A stretch of DNA of 64,000 nucleotides, taken from positions 186,001 through 250,000 of the forward strand of contig NZ_FOXK01000002.1 in assembly GCF_900115695.1 (NCBI RefSeq), in the 5' to 3' direction. The notes under the pieces were generated by a model. The model searched no databases and had not been told where the DNA came from. It was given only the letters and a program-made list of their open reading frames with translations. Every line of letters begins with the position of its first letter. The stretch's first letter is position 1. A program made the translations under genes and the position numbers. The stretch is from Ectopseudomonas toyotomiensis (GTDB lineage: Bacteria; Pseudomonadota; Gammaproteobacteria; Pseudomonadales; Pseudomonadaceae). Below are positions 9,118 to 18,840 of the stretch, in pieces.

Positions 9118-9807
9118 TCAGGGCGCTGTGCTGAGCAACGCGCGATGCTCGATGCTCAACTGGTCGAAGCGCGCAGCGCCGGCTTCGGTCTCGTAGCCGG
9201 TGTTGTCCTGGGTGTAGACGCCGGCCTTGAAGTACAGCGGTTTGGCCGCCCAGGAGGAGTCCAGGCGGGTGCTCCAGCTGGTCCTGTCGAGCTGGATCGC
9301 CAGAGTGCCGTCGGGCTTCAGGTTGATCGCATAGCTGAACGCCTGATTGAGCGCGATGCCACTGGCCACGGTTACCGTCTGAATCTCGGCATTTGGCGTC
9401 ATGCGTACCTTGGCGACGATGTTGCCGCTGGCGGTCTTGGTCTTGTACTGGTACTCCAGCTTGAGCAGCGGCATCGAGCTCTTGTAGGCATGGATCTGGC
9501 CGATGACGATCTTGCCGGTCGACGGCACCTGGCTGACGCTCAGTGCGGCGCGCAGGAAATGGTCGGCGCCGGGGTAGGTCCAGTTGCGCAGGCTGCCGTC
9601 GGCGTAGGTCTCGCGCAGTTCGCTGCGTGGATAGCTGGCGCTTTCGGTGGTGGTGCCATTGACCGGTGACCAGAAGAAGATGGCGCCATCTTTGGACTGG
9701 AAATAGTGATCCTGATAACCACCGGCCAGAACGCGGGTCTCGATGGTGGTCGCGGGGACGCCGACTGGAATGCTGAGGTTCCACATGGCGAGTTCGATCA
9801 TGTTCAA
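9118..9807 (-). CDS. Polysaccharide lyase family 7 (alginate lyase)
   Basis: A 229-residue single-domain PL7 lyase with all three family signatures in order: RSELRET (about residue 62), GQIHA (about 103) and YFKAGVYTQ (about 193). The Arg, Gln, His and Tyr in these segments form the beta-elimination site. No signal peptide is evident (MNMIELAMWNLSIPVGVP), so the enzyme may be cytoplasmic or released by lysis, like the short PL7 lyase of P. aeruginosa. It cleaves alginate to unsaturated uronates; the M/G preference cannot be read. It is convergent with fba and separated from it by the terminator. Confidence 0.9.
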   Translation of the reverse strand: MNMIELAMWNLSIPVGVPATTIETRVLAGGYQDHYFQSKDGAIFFWSPVNGTTTESASYPRSELRETYADGSLRNWTYPGADHFLRAALSVSQVPSTGKIVIGQIHAYKSSMPLLKLEYQYKTKTASGNIVAKVRMTPNAEIQTVTVASGIALNQAFSYAINLKPDGTLAIQLDRTSWSTRLDSSWAAKPLYFKAGVYTQDNTGYETEAGAARFDQLSIEHRALLSTAP

Positions 9808-10159
9808 AGCTCCTGAAAAACGGAAACTTCAGTCGGGGGCACATCTCATCCAGGAGTCAGTAACGGCTTACTTGGCGTTCCAGCGTGTGACACGCGAGCT
9901 AGAAGGGTGGCAGGGCTGCCTGTCACGAGCAGCGAGTGCGCTCGTGGCGCGCTTTATAACGGCAATCGGGGCGAAAGCGTGATGACCGTCTGTCGCTTTA
10001 TTGGCGTCAATATAAAGTCATTGCCATTGGGCTTTCGATCCCCTCTGTTTTCGATCGACCCGAGTCTGGCGCAGGTAAAACCCTGTAAAACACCTGGGGC
10101 ATAACGGTGGGTGGGGTGCGCCATAATTCGCGCACTGTCGTTCCGGGAAACTGCCCCCC
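9808..10159. other. Intergenic region between alginate lyase and the 10160 membrane protein
   Basis: No convincing gene in about 350 bp. It must hold the divergent promoters of both neighbours. Visible elements are a 13-bp palindrome GCGTGTGACACGC (9883-9895) and a 7-bp stem (CACGAGC 9924-9930, GCTCGTG 9940-9946). The part from about 9950 to 10110 is relatively A/T-rich. Confidence 0.4.
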
Positions 10160-10636
10160 ATGTCCAGCAAGCCACGTCTGTTGCTCGCTTTCCTCCTCGC
10201 CGTGTTGCTGGCCTCGCTGCTTGCCTCGATCTTCCAGACCCAGACCAACCTCGCCGCCTTGCAGGCGCTCGGTGCACCGATGCCGCTGGATGTGCGCGTT
10301 GGCACCACCTGTCTCGATCTGCTCGGTTTCGCACCGACCTTCGCCCTGCTCAGTGCGCTGGGCTTTCTGCTCGCCCTGCCGCTGGCTGCCTGGTTGGCGC
10401 GGCGCATGCCGCCGCTACGGTGGCTGATCTTCGTGCTGGCGGGCGCGGCAGCGATCTGGACGGCGCTGGGGCTGGCCAATGCGCTGGCACCTATGCCGAC
10501 GCTGATCGCCGCCGACCGCAGCCCGTTCGGCACGCTCGGACTGATGGCCTGCGGCAGCGTTGGTGCGCTGCTGTTCGGCTTGCTCGGTCGGCGGGTGCGC
10601 TACCGGGCGCAGCCGACTTCTTCCGACTCTCTGTGA
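10160..10636 (+). CDS. Hypothetical four-helix membrane protein
   Basis: A 158-residue, very hydrophobic protein with about four transmembrane segments (near residues 7-25, 55-78, 86-107 and 122-142) and a short polar C-terminus. No catalytic motif is visible. It ends 14 nt before the sugar dehydrogenase gene, so the two are likely co-transcribed and may act together at the inner membrane, but no function is assigned. Confidence 0.75.
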   Translation: MSSKPRLLLAFLLAVLLASLLASIFQTQTNLAALQALGAPMPLDVRVGTTCLDLLGFAPTFALLSALGFLLALPLAAWLARRMPPLRWLIFVLAGAAAIWTALGLANALAPMPTLIAADRSPFGTLGLMACGSVGALLFGLLGRRVRYRAQPTSSDSL

Positions 10637-10650
10637 CAAGGCGTTTGCCC

Positions 10651-11751
10651 ATGTTGAGAAGCACCCGCGCGCTGATGCTCTGCGCCCTGTTCTTCAGTAC
10701 GCCGCTGCTGGCCCTGGATTACCGCATCGAAACCTTCAGCGAAGGGCTGGAGAATCCCTGGGCCGTGGCCTTCCTGCCGGACGGACGCATGCTGGTCACC
10801 GAGCGTGTCGGGCGGCTGCGCATCATCGAAGCGGACGGCAGTGTCGATCCCGAGCCGGTGGCGGGCCTGCCCGAGGTCTTCATCGCTGCCCAGGCCGGGC
10901 TGATGGAAGTGGCGCTGGACCCGGACTACAGCGACAACCGCTGGTTGTATCTGACCTACGCGCACGGCTCGCTGGAGGCCAACAACACGCGTCTGGCGCG
11001 TGCCCGCTTGGTGGATGACGAACTGCACGACTTCGAGGTGTTGTTCACCGCCCAGCCGCTCAAGGCCGGTGCCGCGCACTACGGTGGGCGTATCGCGTTT
11101 CTCGCCGACAACACCCTGGTGCTGACCCTGGGCGACGGCTTCGACTGGCGTGAGCAGGCGCAGAACCCGGCCAACCACCTGGGCAAGATCGTGCGCCTGA
11201 ACCGCGACGGTAGCGTGCCGCAGGACAATCCATTGCTCGGTCAGGAGGGCGCCGCGCCGGAAATCTACAGCCTTGGCCACCGCAACGTGCAGGGCATCTT
11301 CTTCGATGCCGAACATGATCGCCTATACAGCCATGAGCACGGCCCGCGCGGGGGGGACGAACTCAACCTGATCGAGGCCGGCAACAACTATGGCTGGCCG
11401 CTGGCAACCTTCGGTATCGATTACACCGGTGCGCGCGTCAGCCCCTACACCGAGCTGCCAGGGTTGACCTCGCCATTGTTGCATTGGACGCCCTCGGTGG
11501 CGCCGTCGAGCCTGACTCTGTATCGCGGCGAGCTGTTCCCCGAGTGGCAGGGTGACCTGTTCGCCGCCACCCTGGCCGAGCGCAGCGTACGCCGCGTGCG
11601 TGTGCGTGACGGCATGCTGGCTGGTGAGGAAATCCTCTTCGAGGAGCTGGACGAGCGTATTCGCGATGTGCGCAGCGGGCCGGATGGCGCGCTCTATCTG
11701 CTCACCGATAACCCAGAGGGGCGTCTGCTGCGTGTGGTGCCCAGCGAGTAA
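10651..11751 (+). CDS. PQQ-dependent sugar (aldose) dehydrogenase-like protein, periplasmic
   Basis: A 366-residue protein with a Sec signal peptide (about residues 1-22, MLRSTRALMLCALFFSTPLLA), then a six-bladed beta-propeller of the glucose/sorbosone dehydrogenase (YliI) family. Family signatures include LENPWAVAFLPDGRMLVTERVGRL, LGDGFDWREQAQ, YSLGHRNVQGIFF and HEHGPRGGDELNLIEAGNNYGWP. The start is the ATG at 10651, because the open frame upstream encodes no signal peptide. The expected activity is oxidation of aldoses with PQQ in the periplasm, feeding electrons to ubiquinone; the physiological substrate is unknown. Confidence 0.9.
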   Translation: MLRSTRALMLCALFFSTPLLALDYRIETFSEGLENPWAVAFLPDGRMLVTERVGRLRIIEADGSVDPEPVAGLPEVFIAAQAGLMEVALDPDYSDNRWLYLTYAHGSLEANNTRLARARLVDDELHDFEVLFTAQPLKAGAAHYGGRIAFLADNTLVLTLGDGFDWREQAQNPANHLGKIVRLNRDGSVPQDNPLLGQEGAAPEIYSLGHRNVQGIFFDAEHDRLYSHEHGPRGGDELNLIEAGNNYGWPLATFGIDYTGARVSPYTELPGLTSPLLHWTPSVAPSSLTLYRGELFPEWQGDLFAATLAERSVRRVRVRDGMLAGEEILFEELDERIRDVRSGPDGALYLLTDNPEGRLLRVVPSE

Positions 11752-11799
11752 TGCCGCATCCGTTACACTGACGGTCCAGATGAATTCGGGATCGTAGCG

Positions 11800-12291
11800 T
11801 TGAAGTATCTCCAGGGTTATCCGGTCGCCTTGCAGCAGCAGGTTCGTCAACTGATCGCCGATGATCGGCTCGGTGACTACCTGGCGCAACGCTATCCGGG
11901 CCGGCATGAAGTGCAGAGCGACAAGGCGCTGTATGGCTACGTGATGGCGCTCAAGCAGGAACACCTGAAGAACGCGCCGGCCATCGACAAGGTGCTCTAC
12001 GACAATCGACTCGACCTCACCCACCGTGCGCTGGGCCTGCATACGGCGGTCTCACGGGTGCAGGGCGGCAAGCTCAAGGCGAAGAAGGAGATTCGCGTTG
12101 CTTCGCTGTTTCGCGACGCCGCGCCGGCCTTCTTGCAGATGATCGTGGTACACGAGCTGGCGCACCTGAAAGAGAGCGAGCACAACAAGGCCTTCTACAA
12201 GCTGTGCGACCACATGCTGCCGGGCTATGCGCAGATCGAGTTCGACCTGCGCATGTACCTGACCTGGCGCGAAATGACGGCGGCCAACTGA
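11800..12291 (+). CDS. YgjP-like zinc metallopeptidase-domain protein (DUF45)
   Basis: A 163-residue protein with the motif VVHELAHLKESEHNKAFYKLCDHM, an HExxH zinc site followed by a third histidine, typical of the YgjP/WLM-related DUF45 family. The likely start is TTG at 11800 (KYLQGYPVALQQQV), as no closer ATG fits the family N-terminus. Members are annotated as metal-dependent hydrolases of unclear substrate. It is a single gene after the sugar dehydrogenase and convergent with the DUF2789 gene. Confidence 0.82.
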   Translation: MKYLQGYPVALQQQVRQLIADDRLGDYLAQRYPGRHEVQSDKALYGYVMALKQEHLKNAPAIDKVLYDNRLDLTHRALGLHTAVSRVQGGKLKAKKEIRVASLFRDAAPAFLQMIVVHELAHLKESEHNKAFYKLCDHMLPGYAQIEFDLRMYLTWREMTAAN

Positions 12292-12316
12292 GCAGCCGAT
12301 GTGCTGGCCTGTGACC

Positions 12317-12550
12317 TCAGCCGTGCAGGCGCACGTTGAGCTGGTCGACCACCGGCGCCCAGTCGGCGTCTTCGAGAATTTCCTCGCGCAGCAGCGCGGC
12401 CTGCGCCGGCGTCCAGAACGGGGCCTCGGACAGTTTGCAGGCATCCGGCAGCGGCGAATGGGTGCTGATGAAGGCATTGATGCTGGCGGCATCGTCAGGC
12501 AGGCCGAGCTGCTTGAACAGGGCTGGCAGGCTGTGGATTGGATTTTCCAT
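12317..12550 (-). CDS. DUF2789 family small protein
   Basis: A 77-residue acidic protein (MENPIHSLPALFKQLGLPDD...). The segment PFWTPAQAALLREEILEDADW is typical of DUF2789, a Pseudomonas-rich family of unknown function. It has no signal peptide or membrane segment and is probably cytosolic and helical. It lies 65 nt downstream of the GreA/B-like gene on the same strand and could share its transcript. Confidence 0.8.
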   Translation of the reverse strand: MENPIHSLPALFKQLGLPDDAASINAFISTHSPLPDACKLSEAPFWTPAQAALLREEILEDADWAPVVDQLNVRLHG

Positions 12551-12615
12551 GGTATTGGCTCTCGCTAGACGTGGTGTTCATCGCTAATTACCAACCCTAG
12601 CCCAGATAGTTCCGC

Positions 12616-13098
12616 TTACGTGGCTGCCAGTACCTCGAAAACCTGCTGGCGACTCCCTACTGGCAGGCTTATTTCGTCGCCTGGCTTCTTGCCGAGCAGC
12701 AATTTCCCGAGCGGTGCGGTATTGCCGAGCACCTGGATGCTCTGGTCGGCCAGTTGCAGTTTCATGCTCGCGCCTGGAGGACCAAGGAACAGCCATTGTT
12801 CGTGGCCATCCTCGGCCGCAAGCTGAATCAGCGCGCCGAGCTCGATACCCTGCTCGATATCGAAGGGGCGCGGGCGCAACTGGCGCCAGGTGATCAGGGT
12901 CTGGCGCAGTTCTTCGACGCGGCGTGCCTGACCGCTGGCCAGGTAGGCGGCCTCCAGGCCTAGGGTGTCGTACTTGTTCTCGGCGACATTCTCTTCGTGG
13001 GTGGCCGCTTCGTGGGCGCTGAGGGCGGCGAGGCTGGCCTGTTCGAGGTCGCTCTGCAGATGGCTGAGTACGTCTTGCAGCAGCAGATTCTTGTCCAT
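12616..13098 (-). CDS. GreA/GreB-family transcription elongation factor-like protein
   Basis: A 160-residue protein. An N-terminal helical part (about residues 1-75, with HEENVAENKYDTLGLEAAYLASGQARRVEEL) resembles the Gre coiled coil, and the C-terminal part (about 80-160, with NTAPLGKLLLGKKPGDEISLPVG) is the GreA/B FKBP-like domain that binds RNA polymerase. It lacks the usual Gre N-terminal length, so whether it stimulates transcript cleavage is uncertain; it may act as an RNA-polymerase-binding modulator like other short Gre paralogues. It sits between DUF2789 and the diguanylate cyclase, all on the minus strand. Confidence 0.8.
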   Translation of the reverse strand: MDKNLLLQDVLSHLQSDLEQASLAALSAHEAATHEENVAENKYDTLGLEAAYLASGQARRVEELRQTLITWRQLRPRPFDIEQGIELGALIQLAAEDGHEQWLFLGPPGASMKLQLADQSIQVLGNTAPLGKLLLGKKPGDEISLPVGSRQQVFEVLAAT

Positions 13099-13144
13099 GG
13101 TGTGCTATCGGGTTCGGGTTGATGAGAGGGGCAGCGGCCCATCT

Positions 13145-14956
13145 TCAAAGCTCTTGGGTGGCCAGTTGTACGCGGTTGCGACCTTCGGCCTTGGCTCGGT
13201 ACATGGCGGCATCGGCCAGGCGAATCAGCAGGGTGGCATCGTCGGCGCCGCGGCTCAGGGCGATGCCGATGCTGGCGCCGACGCGTACGGCACGATCTTC
13301 CAGGTACATTGGCGTGTCCAGCCCCTCCAGCAGACGTTTGGCCAGGTCGTGCGCATCTTCGGCTGATTGCACGCTCTCGCAGATCACCACGAACTCGTCA
13401 CCGCCAAGGCGCGCAGGCAGATCGGTATCGCGCACGTATTGCCGCAGGCGCTGCGCTACTTCGGCCAGTACCAGATCGCCGTAGCCATGGCCGTGCTGGT
13501 CGTTGATCGGCTTGAAACCGTCCAGGTCGATCAGCATCACGGCGAGCAATTCGTTGCGGCGTTGGCTGCGCGCCAGTGCCTGCTCCAGGTGTTGCTGCAG
13601 CGCGGTGCGGTTGGCCAGGCCGGTCAGTGGGTCCTGCAGGGCCAGCTCACTGAGGCGCTGATTGGCCTGTTCCAGAGCCTGGGTGCGTTCGGTGACGCGC
13701 TTGGCGAGGATCTGCTCGTTGAGCTGCAGCGCGGCTTCGCGTTGGCGCTTGAGTTCGTTGAAGCGTGCCGCCAGGGCGAAGGACAGCAGGATCATCTCCA
13801 GTCCCGAGCCGATCTGCATGGCGTACAGGGTAAGGAAGTTCGACGGAATCAGGGCGAAGTTGCGTAGCGCCAGCAACACCGCGCCGGTCAGTAGCATTAG
13901 CCAGGCCAGGGCGAACAGGCGAGCACCGGGCACCCGGTAGCCGATGCAGACGAAGCTGGTCAGCAGCAGCGTCAGGGTGGCGATCAGGCCGGTCAGCGAC
14001 ATCAGCTGCAGCGCGCGCTGCAGTGGCAGCAGCACACTGGCCAAGACGGCCAACCCGATGGCGATGGACAGCATCAGCAGGCCCTTGTCCCAGCGTGGCA
14101 GCCACTGGCGGGTGTCGAGAAAGCTGCGCGCAAAAACCACCGACAGCAGCGCCGCCGTCGTCAGGCTGACCGGCAGCATGCGGTTGCTCCAGGGCGCGGC
14201 TTCGGACCACAGATACTGCGCACCAAGACCATTGAGCGACAGCACGCTGAGGGCGAACGCGAACATGAACAGCACGTAGTTGAGGAAAGGCCGCTCGCGC
14301 AGGGCGAGAAACAGCAGCAGGTTGTACAGCCCCAGGGCGATCAGCACGCCGAAGTAGATGGCATGCACCAGGTAGCCGTTCTGGCTGTGCTGCTCGAAAT
14401 CGCGCGAAGACATCAGTGCGCCGCTGAGGGTCATGCTGCCGCGCGAGTCGACGCGCAGGTACAGCGTGCGCTGCTCGCCGGGCTGCAGAGTGATCTCGAA
14501 TACCGGGTTGCGATGGCCGACGCTGCGCTGCGCGTAGGGCACGGTGTCGCCGCTGCGCGACTCACGCACGCCATCGGCGCCGATGTCGTACAGACGCACC
14601 TCGTCCAGTGAGGCGTAATTCAGTTCCAGGCGCCAGACGCGTGTTTGCTGGGCATCCGATTGCAGCGCCAGGCGCAGCCAGATCACCCCCGGCACGTAGC
14701 CGAAGCTGAGGTCACGGCGGTTCAGCGAGGGCTGGAAAGGGGCATCGACAGCGCGAACGTCGTCCAGGCTCAGGGCGCTCTGGGGATCGGCGAGAAAGTC
14801 GACCAGGCCGTAGAGATCCTGTGCTGCGCTGCTGTCACCCAGGCGCGTGCTGGCGAGGGTGACTTGGCTGACCAAAAGCAGGCTGCACACCAGCAGCAGA
14901 CCCGGCAACGAGACCAGGTAGGCGAGGGTGGTGTGTCGGTTGGCTGGCATGGGCAA
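13145..14956 (-). CDS. 7TMR-DISM sensor diguanylate cyclase
   Basis: A 603-residue inner-membrane protein: signal/first helix (about 8-35), periplasmic DISMED2 ligand-binding domain (about 40-180), seven transmembrane helices (about 190-395), a coiled coil (about 400-440) and a C-terminal GGDEF domain. The active-site motif LGGDEF is intact, and RDTD five residues upstream is a good product-inhibition I-site (RxxD). It should make cyclic di-GMP in response to an extracytoplasmic ligand, often a carbohydrate in this sensor class. There is no EAL domain. Confidence 0.93.
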   Translation of the reverse strand: MPMPANRHTTLAYLVSLPGLLLVCSLLLVSQVTLASTRLGDSSAAQDLYGLVDFLADPQSALSLDDVRAVDAPFQPSLNRRDLSFGYVPGVIWLRLALQSDAQQTRVWRLELNYASLDEVRLYDIGADGVRESRSGDTVPYAQRSVGHRNPVFEITLQPGEQRTLYLRVDSRGSMTLSGALMSSRDFEQHSQNGYLVHAIYFGVLIALGLYNLLLFLALRERPFLNYVLFMFAFALSVLSLNGLGAQYLWSEAAPWSNRMLPVSLTTAALLSVVFARSFLDTRQWLPRWDKGLLMLSIAIGLAVLASVLLPLQRALQLMSLTGLIATLTLLLTSFVCIGYRVPGARLFALAWLMLLTGAVLLALRNFALIPSNFLTLYAMQIGSGLEMILLSFALAARFNELKRQREAALQLNEQILAKRVTERTQALEQANQRLSELALQDPLTGLANRTALQQHLEQALARSQRRNELLAVMLIDLDGFKPINDQHGHGYGDLVLAEVAQRLRQYVRDTDLPARLGGDEFVVICESVQSAEDAHDLAKRLLEGLDTPMYLEDRAVRVGASIGIALSRGADDATLLIRLADAAMYRAKAEGRNRVQLATQEL

Positions 14957-15007
14957 GGCCTGGGAGCTAGGCGTCGTCAGATAGTGGCAGAAAGCCCCAT
15001 GAGCCTG

Positions 15008-17179
15008 CTAGTGGCGATCCTTCTGCAGATGCGCGGCCAAGGTGCGCAGTGGCGCCAGCTGGCGGCAGATCAGTGCGAGTTGCGTCTGCACCAGACGTTG
15101 GCGTTCGTCGACGTCGTCGGCAATCTGCTCCAGGCTTTGCGCCAGTGCCTGTTCTTCATCGCTGTGTATGGCCAGCGGCTGCTCGCCGCGCAGGCCGGTG
15201 GCGATTTCATCGAGGCTGCTCGCCAGCGCTTCGGCCTGTTCCAGCAATTGTGCCTGGGCCGCCTGCGGCAATTGCTCGCCACGATGGGCGCCGAGTCCGG
15301 AGAGATAGCTGAGCAGGGTGTGCGACAGCACCAGAAAGCGAAAGCCAAGGTCGGCGTCCTTACGGAAGTGGCCAGGCTCCATCAGCATGTTGCCGAGGGT
15401 GGTGGACAGTGCCGCGTCGGCGTTGTGCGCGTTGCGTCGAGCCAGGCGGTAGCCGAGGTCGTCACGCTTGCCGTGTGCGTACTGGGCGATGATCTGCCGC
15501 AGGTAGGCGCTGTTGCAGCTCAGTGTGCTGGCCAACATGCGCCCCAGGCGTCGACCCTGCCAGTCCGGCAGGATCAGGAACACCGCCAGCCCGGCCAGCA
15601 TGCCGCCGAGCAGGGTGTCGACCAGGCGCGGCAGGAACAGGCCGTAGCCATCGCCGATCTGGTTGAAGCAGAACAGTACCAGCAGGGTGATCGCCGCCGT
15701 GGCCAGGGTGTAGCGGGTGCTGCGTGTGGCGAAGAAGGCGACGCCAGCCACCACGGCGAACAGGGCCTGGATGCTTGGATCGGGGAACAGGTCGATCAAT
15801 GCCCAGCCCAACCCCAAGCCGATCAGGGTACCGACGATGCGCTGCACCAGTTTGAGACGCGTAGCGCCGTAGTTCGGCTGACAGACGAACAGGGTGGTCA
15901 GCAGAATCCAGTAGCCCTGGGTCGGATGAATCAGGTGCAGCAGGCCGTAACCGGCGGCCAGAGCAATCGACAGGCGCAGCGCGTGGCGGAACAGCAGCGA
16001 GGTGGGAGTCAGTTGCTGGCCGATGCGTTCGATGACCTCGCGCAACGAATGCGGTTCGCGATCCAGCAGGCTGCTGTCCTGCTCATCGGCCAGGGCGTCA
16101 GGGTTGCTGGCGTTACCGAGCAGCAGGTCGAGACTGGCGAGGTTGCCGGCCAGGGCGCCGAGCGAGCGCAGCAGGCGGCGCCAGGCCGGGTTGCTTTGCA
16201 GGTGCAGGTGGTCGAGCGAGGCATGCAGGTCTTCCAGGGCCTGGCTGCACAGCTCGCGGTACTCGAACGGCTGGCGCAACTCGATGGCGCTGCCCAGGCG
16301 CTGGCAGGCTTCGCCGTGCAGGCGCAGCAGGCGTTGGCAGCGAAACAGCACATCACTGTGGAAGAAGGCTTCGGCCAGTTCGTTGTAAGGGTAGTGCGAT
16401 GAGCTGGCGCGTTCGTGAATGTCCTGGGCGAGGAAGTACAGTTTCAGGTAGCGATTGACCTTCGGGGCCGGCCGACCGCCACCGACCCGGTGCAGGATGA
16501 TCTCCTTGGCCGCGTTGAGTGCGGAGACGACGCGGCCATTCTGCTGGGCCAACTCCAGGCGGCGTTGCGCCACATCCAGCTGGCGCACGGGTTCGAACAG
16601 CGCTGCCTTGAGTTTGAGGTACTTGCCCAGTTCGCGAAACAGCCGGGCCAGGGCGAGTTGTACCGGCTGATGGGCGAAAAGAGCGTGCCAGATCACCGAG
16701 AGCAGGCCGTACCAGGCGGCACCGGCCACCAGCAGCAGCGGCTCCAGCCACAGGCCGGCGACGCCGCCGCGCTGCTCGACGCCGATCATGCTGTACACCG
16801 CGAGGATCAGGGTGCCGGAACCCAGGGTGGCGAAGCGCTCACCGAGTGCGCCGAGCATGGTCAGGCAGAAGGCGGAAAAGGCCAGGGCGATGACGAACAA
16901 CCAGGGATAGGGGAAGAGAAACTCCACCGCATAGGCCGCCGCGCTGAAGCAGGCCAGGGTAGCCAGCACCGCGCCGAGGCGGCCTTGCCAGCTGTCGTCG
17001 GTCTCGGTCAGGGCGCTGGCGATGATACCGAGAAACAGTGGGATCAGCCCATGCATCCAGCCCTGCCACCAGCACAGCGCCAGGGCTCCGGCCAGGGCGA
17101 TGAATACCCGCAGGCTGGCGCTGAACTTGTCCAGTGCCCAGAGGCGGCGCAGTGATTGGCGAAGGCGAGGTCGGGGCAT
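15008..17179 (-). CDS. yccS: YccS/YhfK-family inner membrane protein (FUSC domain)
   Basis: A 723-residue protein with two blocks of about five to six transmembrane helices (about 20-165 and 395-510), each followed by a long cytoplasmic helical region. This is the duplicated layout of YccS/YhfK and FUSC (fusaric-acid/aromatic-acid exporter-like) proteins. The segment THPTQGYWILLTTLFVCQPNYGATRLKLVQRIVGT-like block near residue 415-450 is the FUSC signature region. Substrate unknown. It lies upstream of the cyclase gene on the same strand with a gap of about 50 nt. Confidence 0.85.
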   Translation of the reverse strand: MPRPRLRQSLRRLWALDKFSASLRVFIALAGALALCWWQGWMHGLIPLFLGIIASALTETDDSWQGRLGAVLATLACFSAAAYAVEFLFPYPWLFVIALAFSAFCLTMLGALGERFATLGSGTLILAVYSMIGVEQRGGVAGLWLEPLLLVAGAAWYGLLSVIWHALFAHQPVQLALARLFRELGKYLKLKAALFEPVRQLDVAQRRLELAQQNGRVVSALNAAKEIILHRVGGGRPAPKVNRYLKLYFLAQDIHERASSSHYPYNELAEAFFHSDVLFRCQRLLRLHGEACQRLGSAIELRQPFEYRELCSQALEDLHASLDHLHLQSNPAWRRLLRSLGALAGNLASLDLLLGNASNPDALADEQDSSLLDREPHSLREVIERIGQQLTPTSLLFRHALRLSIALAAGYGLLHLIHPTQGYWILLTTLFVCQPNYGATRLKLVQRIVGTLIGLGLGWALIDLFPDPSIQALFAVVAGVAFFATRSTRYTLATAAITLLVLFCFNQIGDGYGLFLPRLVDTLLGGMLAGLAVFLILPDWQGRRLGRMLASTLSCNSAYLRQIIAQYAHGKRDDLGYRLARRNAHNADAALSTTLGNMLMEPGHFRKDADLGFRFLVLSHTLLSYLSGLGAHRGEQLPQAAQAQLLEQAEALASSLDEIATGLRGEQPLAIHSDEEQALAQSLEQIADDVDERQRLVQTQLALICRQLAPLRTLAAHLQKDRH

Positions 17180-17454
17180 AGGGAGTCTGGTCGAAAAAGA
17201 TCTGAGCAGCCTACCGGAACTGGCCGGTCACTGGGTATCTGTCTGCCGGCAATCTGTTCGGTCTAGCCCCTTTCACGATTTCGTCGTCCGTCTCGGATAA
17301 ATCTGCTCCTGCAGCGAGCAGCTGCTGGCGCACCCGTACATCCCCTGTAGCACATCCGCCAGCCCTGTCGCGGGACCCACTGGGGGCATGGACTATGCTC
17401 AACAAAGGCCCTCCGCCACCTGTCCGGTATCACTGCGGGGCCTGGGAGTCGAAC
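17180..17454. other. Divergent promoter region, yccS-like / nfeD
   Basis: About 275 bp separates the two divergent genes. No RNA gene, palindrome or strong consensus promoter was recognised. An in-frame ATG at 17395 for the protease gene lies inside it. Confidence 0.3.
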
Positions 17455-18840
17455 GTGTTGCCTGGCTGGTTGCGTCTGTGTCTGTGTGCCCTGATCCTCT
17501 GCGGTTCGGTGGGGGCGATTGCGGCGCCGGGCGCGGTGGTGCGCTTGCAGGTGGACGGGGTGATTGGCCCGGCCAGTGCCGACTATCTCGTACGTGGCCT
17601 GGCCAAGGCGGTGGACGAGGGCGCGCAACTGGTGCTGATCGAGATCGACACGCCCGGCGGCCTGGATAGCTCCATGCGCGCGATCATCAAGGCGATTCTT
17701 GCCAGCCCGATCCCTGTGGCCAGTTATGTCGCCCCGGGCGGTGCGCGGGCGGCCAGCGCCGGCACCTACATCCTCTATGCCAGCCATGTCGCTGCCATGG
17801 CGCCGGGGACCAACCTCGGTGCCGCCACGCCGGTGGCCATCGGCATGCCGGGCTCGCCGAGCAAACCAGAGGGGGCTGACAAGGGCGAGACGGACAAGCC
17901 CGCGCAAGGCGAAAAGGGCTCGAGCGATGCCATGACCGCCAAGCAGGTCAATGACGCTGCCGCCTACATTCGTGGCCTGGCCAACATGCGCGGGCGCAAT
18001 GCCGAGTGGGCCGAGCAGGCGGTGCGCGAGGCCGTCAGCCTGTCCGCCGAAGAGGCCCTGGAGCAGAAGGTGATCGACTATCTGGCCAGGGACCTGAGCG
18101 ACCTGCTGCGCCAGCTGGACGGCAAGACCCTGCCAGCTGCAGGCGTCGAAGTCACCCTGGCTACCGCCGGTGCGCCGCTGATCAGCCATGCGCCGGACTG
18201 GCGTACCCGGCTGCTGGCGGTGATCACCAACCCCAGCGTGGCGCTGATTCTGATGATGATCGGTGTCTACGGCCTGTTCTTCGAGTTCTCCAATCCCGGC
18301 AGCGGCGTCGGCGGAGTGCTCGGTGGCATCAGTCTGGTGCTCGCGCTCTACGCCCTGCAACTGCTACCGGTGAACTATGCGGGGGTGGCGTTGATCCTGC
18401 TCGGCATTGCCTTCATCACCGCCGAAGCCTTCCTGCCCAGCTTCGGTGTGCTCGGTATCGGTGGGGTGGTGGCGTTCGTCTTCGGCGGACTGATCCTGAT
18501 CGACACCGACGTGCCGGGCTTCGGCATCCCGCTGGCGCTGATCTTCACCCTGGCGCTGATCAGCGCGGCGGCGATCCTGGCCATCGTCAGCATGGCATTG
18601 CGGGCCAGGCGGCGTCAGCAGGTGGCCGGTGGCAGCACTCTGGTGGGCAGCCTGGTAGCGGTCGCTGCGGTACGTGACGACGATCCGCGCGCCGGTTGGG
18701 TAGCGCTGCAGGGCGAACGCTGGCAGGTGCAGGGCGCCTCGCCGTTACGGCCCGGGCAGCAGGTACGAGTCACGGCGCGCGACGGCGTGCATCTGCGGGT
18801 CAGCGCGGTGGATGAACCACCGCCCCAAGGAGGTCACTGA
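17455..18840 (+). CDS. NfeD-type membrane serine protease (ClpP class), stomatin operon partner
   Basis: The protein is 461 residues if it starts at GTG 17455, which has GGGAG 6 nt upstream and gives a proper signal peptide ([15 protein letters not shown]); an in-frame ATG at 17395 would add 20 residues. The N-terminal ClpP-like protease domain (about 25-220) has EIDTPGGL and [11 protein letters not shown] with the likely catalytic Ser, and [16 protein letters not shown] with the candidate Lys. Four to five transmembrane helices and a C-terminal NfeD OB-fold follow. Its stop overlaps the slipin start by one base (TGATG), the conserved STOPP/slipin pairing in which the protease processes or partners the stomatin. 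Confidence 0.9.
   Translation: MLPGWLRLCLCALILCGSVGAIAAPGAVVRLQVDGVIGPASADYLVRGLAKAVDEGAQLVLIEIDTPGGLDSSMRAIIKAILASPIPVASYVAPGGARAASAGTYILYASHVAAMAPGTNLGAATPVAIGMPGSPSKPEGADKGETDKPAQGEKGSSDAMTAKQVNDAAAYIRGLANMRGRNAEWAEQAVREAVSLSAEEALEQKVIDYLARDLSDLLRQLDGKTLPAAGVEVTLATAGAPLISHAPDWRTRLLAVITNPSVALILMMIGVYGLFFEFSNPGSGVGGVLGGISLVLALYALQLLPVNYAGVALILLGIAFITAEAFLPSFGVLGIGGVVAFVFGGLILIDTDVPGFGIPLALIFTLALISAAAILAIVSMALRARRRQQVAGGSTLVGSLVAVAAVRDDDPRAGWVALQGERWQVQGASPLRPGQQVRVTARDGVHLRVSAVDEPPPQGGH

Noticed and set aside
14645..16402. 585-codon plus-strand open frame opposite the YccS-like gene
   Set aside because: Gln/Ala-rich antisense translation; the minus-strand protein has clear membrane topology and family features.
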